Below, piece by piece: positions 58,166 through 64,000 of a stretch of 64,000 bases of DNA (its first letter is position 1; each line of letters starts with the position of its first letter). Below the pieces are notes generated by a model. It was given only the letters and a program-made list of their open reading frames with translations, had not been told where the DNA came from and ran no database searches. Position numbers and translations under genes: made by a program. The stretch lies in contig CM046353.1 in assembly GCA_025403435.1 (NCBI GenBank), forward strand, positions 17,571,875 to 17,635,874, in the 5' to 3' direction. This DNA is from Artocarpus heterophyllus (lineage: Eukaryota; Streptophyta; Magnoliopsida; Rosales; Moraceae).

Positions 58166-58952
58166 CTATGCATTACTATCGGTTTCCTCATCTTCGATGT
58201 CCACCATAGGCCGGTTCTCTTTCTTCTCCCCATCGCCATCCAACCTAGCTTTGCCCCGACCAGCCGTTTGCTCGTCCTCTTCTTTGTTCTCGTCCTTAGT
58301 ATCTTCCTCGAAGTTGCCAATTAGGGACCAGTCGAAGTCTACGACCTCAGGGTGTTTGGATAATGATGTCATTGTGAAGGTCCCTCATGCCTAGGAAGCA
58401 GTTGTCCAAGACCTCCCTAGTGCCTTTGAAGCTCTCTACTGCCTAGTGCGCACAATCAATAAGCAAGCCTAGAAATACCTTTAGGAGGTACTGATAGTGC
58501 TTGGTCTTTGCGATCCTTGCCACCTCTTGGGCACCCTCAACCTCCTTATGGGCCCGAGTGGCATCTGCCTTTGCCCTTTCAAGCTTTGTCTTTACTTGGG
58601 CTTGCTCTTCCTCCAGTTTAACCTAGCCCTTCTTGACATTGTTCTAGCACTATACGACTTGGGTGGCCCTCTATTTATGAAAAAGACCTATTGCTCGCCC
58701 TGTAGATTTGCAATTTTCAATGTCGTACAAGCTTGTTAAGTGTAATATTAGTAAAGAAAAAAAGGCAGAGAAGAAAGGGAAAAAATTACTCGAGAATTCA
58801 AGCTTAGTGCACATTTACTCAGATCATGTGCTTGAAGGCGGCCTTAAAATTCTCCCGATAATACTTGCGATAGACCTTGCTAAAAAAGGCCTCATCAAGA
58901 ATGGCGCTCTTGATGCACTTAACTACAGAGGGGCGCAGGGGCTGTGGATTGA
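58166..58952 (-). pseudogene. Antisense ORF of the Tat-like element, C-terminal part
   Basis: The minus strand encodes a long Glu/Lys/Ala-rich coiled coil (EEEQAQVKTKLERAKADATR, HKEVEGAQEVARIAKTKHYQ, near 58500-58620), then VVDFDWSLIGNFEEDTKDEN and an acidic tail ending at the stop at 58166. Coiled coil plus acidic tail is typical of the gag-like 'putative gypsy type transposon' proteins (Pfam PF04195-like) encoded by plant Tat elements. Stops interrupt it at several points. The N-terminal part lies beyond the inserted solo LTR, at 61365-62570. Confidence 0.65.
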
Positions 58953-60339
58953 CATGACACCCGTTATTTTTCTAACAGGTATTATTAGAATTAAATTGAT
59001 TATTAGTGTACCAATTAAAATTTTTATTTCATCTAAAATCTATTTCACATTATTTGTTTCTACCTATTTTTAAATTTTCTAAAATTTTTATATACCTTTT
59101 AGTATATTTATCAAAATGACCATAGAACTTTTATTTAATTACAAAAATCCCATTTGGCATTTTGTGCACCAAAGTCTCCGATGGAGACCACCCTTCACCT
59201 ACCTATCCCTTTTCAATTATTTTGATCTTCTTTGAGTCTCCTCCCTTCACTCTCTCTCACACATCTCTCTCTCTCCCTGCTCTTCATCTCCTTCCTTCTT
59301 TTCTTCTTCATCTTTCATGACACTAAGGTAGAGAGCATCCAAGGAAGAACCCAAAAAACATTTTCAAGCCATTCTCTCACAAAGCTCATAAAACAACCTC
59401 CCATAAACTCATAGATCAAGAAAACTTTGAAGATTTGAAGATCTAAACAACATTTTTTGGGCTAAGATTAGAGGTAAGGTTTCAAACTTAAAACGTATAT
59501 TTTGATTATGTTTTTAATATGCAAATCCATGGAAATGAGTTTATATTGTATAAAGATAATTATATATTGTTTATATATCGTTTTTTTGCTTTGAAAGCTG
59601 TTAGAAAACCAAGATTTGAATAAAAACTCAAAAAATTAGATTTTGGGTTCTTTGGAAGAATTTTTCAGGTGAAAACCGACGTGTCACTTTTCACATAAAC
59701 CTACATGTTGTTTTCCTAGAAACTATGTGTCATTTTTCTCAAAAACTACAAGTCGTTTTCCTAAAATTTACATGTCATTTTTGTTAAACATAAAATATAA
59801 CTAGAATCTTGCTCTCTTCAAGACTCGAACCTACAACCTCCTAATACCTTAGGATACCTTCCACCATTTCACTGATTCTCTTCCTTTGTCAATTCTTTTG
59901 CCATTTGATATATTATAGGTCGGATTGACCTGACCTTAATACAAAATTTTTTATTCAAATGTTTTATTCTAAAATATTTTAATCTCATATTATTTTTGTT
60001 TTAAAATATTTTTAGAACATTGTAGATCGTAATATGGGTCAATCTTTATTGCTATTAAAAATTAAATTATGTGTTTAACTTTATATGCATATTTTGAACG
60101 TATTAATCATTATGACACACTAATAAAAATAGATAGTAAATTGGCATGACTATAGAGTAGGATTTAAATTAAATTATGGTTACTTTATAAGTCGTAGGAT
60201 AATGAAATACTTGAAGCTTGCGTGGTGAACTTGGTATCGTGAGTAGAAGTTATTAACATTGTATTCGCCAAAAGGTAGGGAATCTATTACTCATCTTTTG
60301 TGAGGTTTTATAGAATTAAAATTGGTTCTTTACATTGCA

Positions 60340-60371
<32 letters not shown>

Positions 60372-61364
60372 TGAACTATTATTATATGAATATCACTTAT
60401 AAGACAATAGCATGAACTAGTCTATAATGTACAGCGAGGGATACATTGATTTGATACGTATTGAATAAATTAAAAAGCATGGTTAGGAAATATACTCTAT
60501 ACATAATAGTTATAGTTATGAGAGGAATGATAAGATGTGAAGAGGGCGGCGGTTATGTCCTTGGACAAGAATACCCTAAAAGGTAAAATAGAGGGAGGTG
60601 ATGACGCTTCTTTGGGTCAAAAGTCCCAAAACGTACTATATAGGAATCTACTTAGTGAGGATCCGAGGGCTTGATGTCCCCTTACTGGACACTCTTGGAA
60701 TGATTTTAGAGTGGTCAAGCGCACCCATTTGGGTTTCGTTGAGTTGAGTGATATGATGCTCTATTGTACGGTGGATACAGATGAGCATTATTAAATTTTG
60801 AACTAATATGTGTGTGTATGTATATATGTAAGGAACTTGGTAAGAACAATCATAAGGAATCCACCAAAAATGAATATGAAATATTGATGAATAATGTTAA
60901 GAACTAACTAACCATGTAGGTTTTAATGTGGCAATAATAAAAACCTAAAAGTAAGTAATAGTTTTTCCTACTGAGCATTTTGTCACTCATTCCCTTATAT
61001 TTTCATCTTTTCAAGACTCATAAAATGTGAGGTGGTGACAAGAAACATAGTTGAGGAAGCTATGTAACTATGTTTAGTTGGAATCTGTTTGTTTATTAAG
61101 AATGTTCTTCATGATAATGTAAGCCATGATTGTTACTATCCATGATTGTATTAAGTTGTATTGAGGGTTGGAATGATGATGATGATAGTTTTATATTATT
61201 AAATTAAAGGTGCTATATTAAACTATGGTTTATTTGTTGTTTATATTTTTATTTTGATTTGAGAGTTTTTATTTAAGTCCTCAAAAATTTTGTTTTGAAG
61301 ATTTATTTTTTTTATCTTCATTTAATTTATTAAAAACTGTTAAACCCTACTTAGGGGCATTATA
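58953..61364 (+). mobile_element. Solo LTR related to the LOG-carrying retrotransposon
   Basis: 2412 bp. It aligns end to end with the reverse complement of the 11552-13519 LTR. The start CATGACACCCGTTATTTTTC compares with TGTGACACCCGTTATTCTC; the end CTGTTAAACCCTACTTAGGG compares with CTGTTAACCCCCATATAGGG. Internally GGTAGGGAATCTATTACTC, GCGCACCCATTTGGGTTTCG and CTTGATGTCCCCTTAC are shared. It is clearly older than the LTR pair at 11552-19717. The flanks ATTGA and GTCGA match at 3/5, a possible eroded target duplication. Open frames inside are not conserved with the other LTR. Confidence 0.85.
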
Positions 61365-62570
61365 GTCGATCTTTGACCCTGGTCGAATTGGACTGCTGGG
61401 GGTGGAGATGAAAAGACTGATCTGGAAAGCCCCTCATGCTCAAAGGTGCTCCCGACCTGTTGAGAACTTGGTTGAGTTATATAGGTGTGAACGTCGGACC
61501 TCTTTCACCTCCCAATCACCTTCCCTTTGCCTTTGTCCCAAAGGGACACTATCATCCAAATATGGTCTTCCTTGGATAGCTAGTGAGAAGACATGTCTAC
61601 AAAACGGGTGAACAAAGTTAAAAGCTGATCGGGACACATTAAAAAAGAAGAAGAAGAGAAGTGGGTCATTGGGCAAGACCTTCAATGTAGAACGACCTTT
61701 GTGGGTAGAGGAGCGAGATCACGTCTCCGAGGTCCTCGTTTGCAATCGATGGCCCCAAGTTGGAGGTGCCACCAGATGAGTCCTCGGAGCTAGACATGGA
61801 TGACACCCCTACCGGCATCTTGGATTGGGTCTTGAATGGCCCCAGAATGTCATCAGCCCCAGGCCATGCTATTGGAACTTGTTGGTTGACCGTCTAAGTA
61901 GTGGGGATAATAGCATAGGAGTTCACCAAACCAGAGCCCCTAAACCAACCATATCTATGTAGCTTCTCCTTGCTCTATAAGAAAGTCAGTTGTCGAATGT
62001 TGTTGAGCTTTGTCAAGAGCTCTTCGACGTTCTTCTTGACCTTGGCAGGGGCCCATGGTCTCTTCGACCAGACATGGCTGCTTTCTAAACTGCTCGGCAC
62101 ATACTACTTGGATGGGATCTCTTCTTCAGCTTGGGATGACCAGTTCCCATTAGAATAGAACCACTTGAACTTCTAGAGTTTGTCTAAGTCAGGATTTCTA
62201 AGTATAAACTCCTTGTGGAAACCCTAGGAGTAATACCACTCGGCCTGCCAGAGCAGTATCTTCTTTTTAGACATTTGTTTGAACACCTCCCATGACATCT
62301 CGGAGGCATAGTAATACATCCAGAGATCCCATGTATCGATCAACGAACAGTAATAGTTCAAGTTGAGTTAGGCTAGGCACATATTCAAATCATTCAATGC
62401 ACAGTGCAGAAACAGATGCATCGACAACTGCAAATCCGCCCTAAAGAACTTGGCATACAAGATGATACAGCCTTAGGGTGGATCAATCAGAGTGTCCTTT
62501 GGCCCACGCATGATTGAGCTAACGTCCTCTAGGATTTGATACTCCAGCAGAGAGCCTCAAGCCGAGTTTG
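61365..62570 (-). pseudogene. Antisense ORF of the Tat-like element, N-terminal part
   Basis: Minus-strand translation across 62560-61680 gives, with stops, ILYAKFFRADLQLSMHLFLH, NYYCSLIDTWDLWMYYYASE, LLWQAEWYYS, FKWFYSNGNWSSQ, YVPSSLESSHVWSKRPWAPA and KVKKNVEELLTKLNNIRQLT. The order of an aromatic-rich helical domain, a WYY/FKWFYS segment and a Pro/Ser linker is that of plant gypsy antisense ORF proteins. The match is to a general pattern, not a database hit. Confidence 0.6.
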
Positions 62571-62604
62571 GGTCATTATCAACGTAAACTCTACAGCCAT
62601 ATCC

Positions 62605-63031
62605 TAACCAACATGGTGGCAGCCAAGTTGTTTCCAAGCCCACGTGGTACTGTCGGAGCTCCGGATGGGGGCAAGTCCCTTTGCCATAGGAATCACGACA
62701 CCTATTGCCAATACTTTTGACACCACCGTACGGAGCACTCAGGTCAAGAGTCAAACTTGTTTTACACTCGATCCAAGTGGTGAGCTATAAATAGGAGCAT
62801 TTACTCTACCCTCAAGGTTATTGGACTCTCTCTAATCTACCCTCATCTTCACTCTTGACCTAATGGGTACCTGACTTGAGTGTTAGAGAACCCTTAATTG
62901 GCACCACACCGGTATCCCCATTTGACCTCCGAGGAGTTCTTTCTTCTTGTAGGGCTAACCAATGAAGTCGAGGAAAGCAGAGTAAAGTAGTCCGATCTTA
63001 TGCGCAACCAATGTGGTATTGATTATCAACA
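62605..63031 (+). repeat. 3' LTR of the Tat-like element, 5'-truncated
   Basis: About 427 bp matching 53254-53681, from CCAACATGGTGGCAGCC to TATCAACA. The first ~210 bp of the LTR and the polypurine tract are missing, probably in the same deletion. Confidence 0.85.
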
Positions 63032-63036
63032 AACGG

Positions 63037-64000
63037 CTTCGATTACCGATGCCCGAGAGTAATTTATTTTATATATATATATATATTTTTAAAAAAATTT
63101 GCTTAGTTTTTTTGCTTTCAATATAGATAGTCAGACATCTTTGGCTCTAATTCTTAGACAATACTTTGATAGAAAATTTTCATATCAAAAAGTCTCTTCT
63201 TCTTTTTCTTCTTCTTCTTCTCCTTTGAATTTGAAAAACTTGTTTCGATTTCAAGTTTCGATTTTATCTTTTACAGACTTTTGTTACTTAAAAAAGAAAT
63301 AGAAATAATTCTTGACTAAATCTAATTTGTTTATAAAATATATGTTTCTTCTTGAGAAGGATTTAAAAATATATATTTAAAATCTAAAAAAAATCATAAA
63401 ACTTAAGTTAATTTTTTTTTAAAAAATTGATGTTTTGTTTTAGGATTTTTTTATGTTTTTAATATATAACATATTTATTATAACTATTTATGGATAGTCA
63501 TGTTGTTTTGCCTTTTTTTTAATTATTTATGGGGATAAAATTGAAATAAGTTTTTAAAATTTTAAGGATACTTTTGTAGTTTCTAAAAACAAAGTAATAA
63601 ATTGAGAAATAGTTAAAACCCTTATTTTTAATAAACAAAGTACTGGATTATTTTTAGTTTTCAACACAAAAAATATTAAACAAAGAATAACGAGACTAAA
63701 AAAAGGAGATTGCTATGGTAGGATATAAAAAATATATATATAGGTAGGGTTGTGTTTTTCTATCCTTAGATCTATATTAGAATTTATATATTTTACATAC
63801 TTTTTTTATTATTTTGGAGTGATTTTGATAAGAGCAAATGAAAAAAAATGTAATAAGGCCCTACCATTAAAGACCTTAAAAAATTACATCATCACCAAAA
63901 CTTGTTAATTTCATCGGCATTTACCTGTAAATGGTCCACCACATATTAAAATCTCATAACACGCAGATAAATAAACATGACAAAACCGCATATGAATAAA
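63037..64000. other. Intergenic, no gene recognised
   Basis: AT-rich with a TTC-rich run near 63190-63230 and a TA run near 63070. No coding or repeat structure is recognised. Confidence 0.5.

Larger units (their letters stand above)
53043..63031 (+). mobile_element. Ty3/gypsy retrotransposon, Tat-like, with antisense ORF and nested solo LTR
   Basis: A 9989-bp span with a perfect target duplication AACGG (53038-53042 and 63032-63036). The 5' LTR (53043-53681) begins TGTTG and ends CAACA. The 3' LTR is truncated at its 5' side (about 62605-63031). Plus-strand gag, protease and integrase remnants are present; RT and RNase H are missing. Minus-strand coding between integrase and 3' LTR is the kind of antisense ORF known in Tat-lineage elements. 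A 2.4-kb solo LTR of another family lies inside that ORF. It is old and inactive. Confidence 0.88.

Noticed and set aside
1..64000. CRISPR arrays, bacterial operons, tRNA or rRNA genes
   Set aside because: I saw no direct-repeat/spacer array, no tRNA cloverleaf and no rRNA sequence. The window is plant nuclear DNA.

Overview
The window is eukaryotic, almost certainly nuclear DNA of a flowering plant, probably a eudicot. It is AT-rich and holds an intron-containing nuclear gene for a photosystem I antenna protein, several pseudogenes of plant-specific families, and many nested plant transposable elements. All calls come from reading the sequence by eye, without database searches.

Layout: 1-5150 is intergenic, with one Tourist-like MITE and an ATT-rich low-complexity block. 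5660-6932 is the only host gene that looks functional, a four-exon LHCA1. 7.0-10.9 kb is intergenic with MITE-like elements. 11.0-20.55 kb is an old LINE split by a very young LTR retrotransposon (11552-19717, target duplication TGGGG). That element has no pol; it carries an intact, intronless LOG-like gene (cytokinin-activating enzyme family) and a second small gene for a basic, cysteine-rich protein. 21.5-26.7 kb has a Copia remnant and LTR-like sequence. 26.7-27.8 kb is a kinesin (KIN-7-type) pseudogene. 28306-32938 is a nearly complete Copia with three disabling lesions. 33-38 kb is unassigned. 38.2-39.7 kb is a broken CRINKLY4-related receptor kinase gene. 41829-48899 is a decayed full-length Copia. 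49.6-52.1 kb is bounded by long degenerate inverted repeats and holds a hAT-like foldback element. 53043-63031 is a Ty3/gypsy element of Tat type with an antisense extra ORF. It lacks RT/RNase H and is interrupted by a solo LTR related to the LOG-carrying element. 63.0-64.0 kb shows nothing.

The most unusual object is the LOG-carrying element. Near-identical LTRs show that it moved recently, so its replication proteins must have come from another element. Its two small genes lie in sense orientation between a primer binding site and a polypurine tract, and two similar stem-loops with paired base changes lie downstream of LOG. It may be a non-autonomous retrotransposon family with host-hormone-related cargo. 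Whether the proteins are made or active cannot be told from sequence alone.
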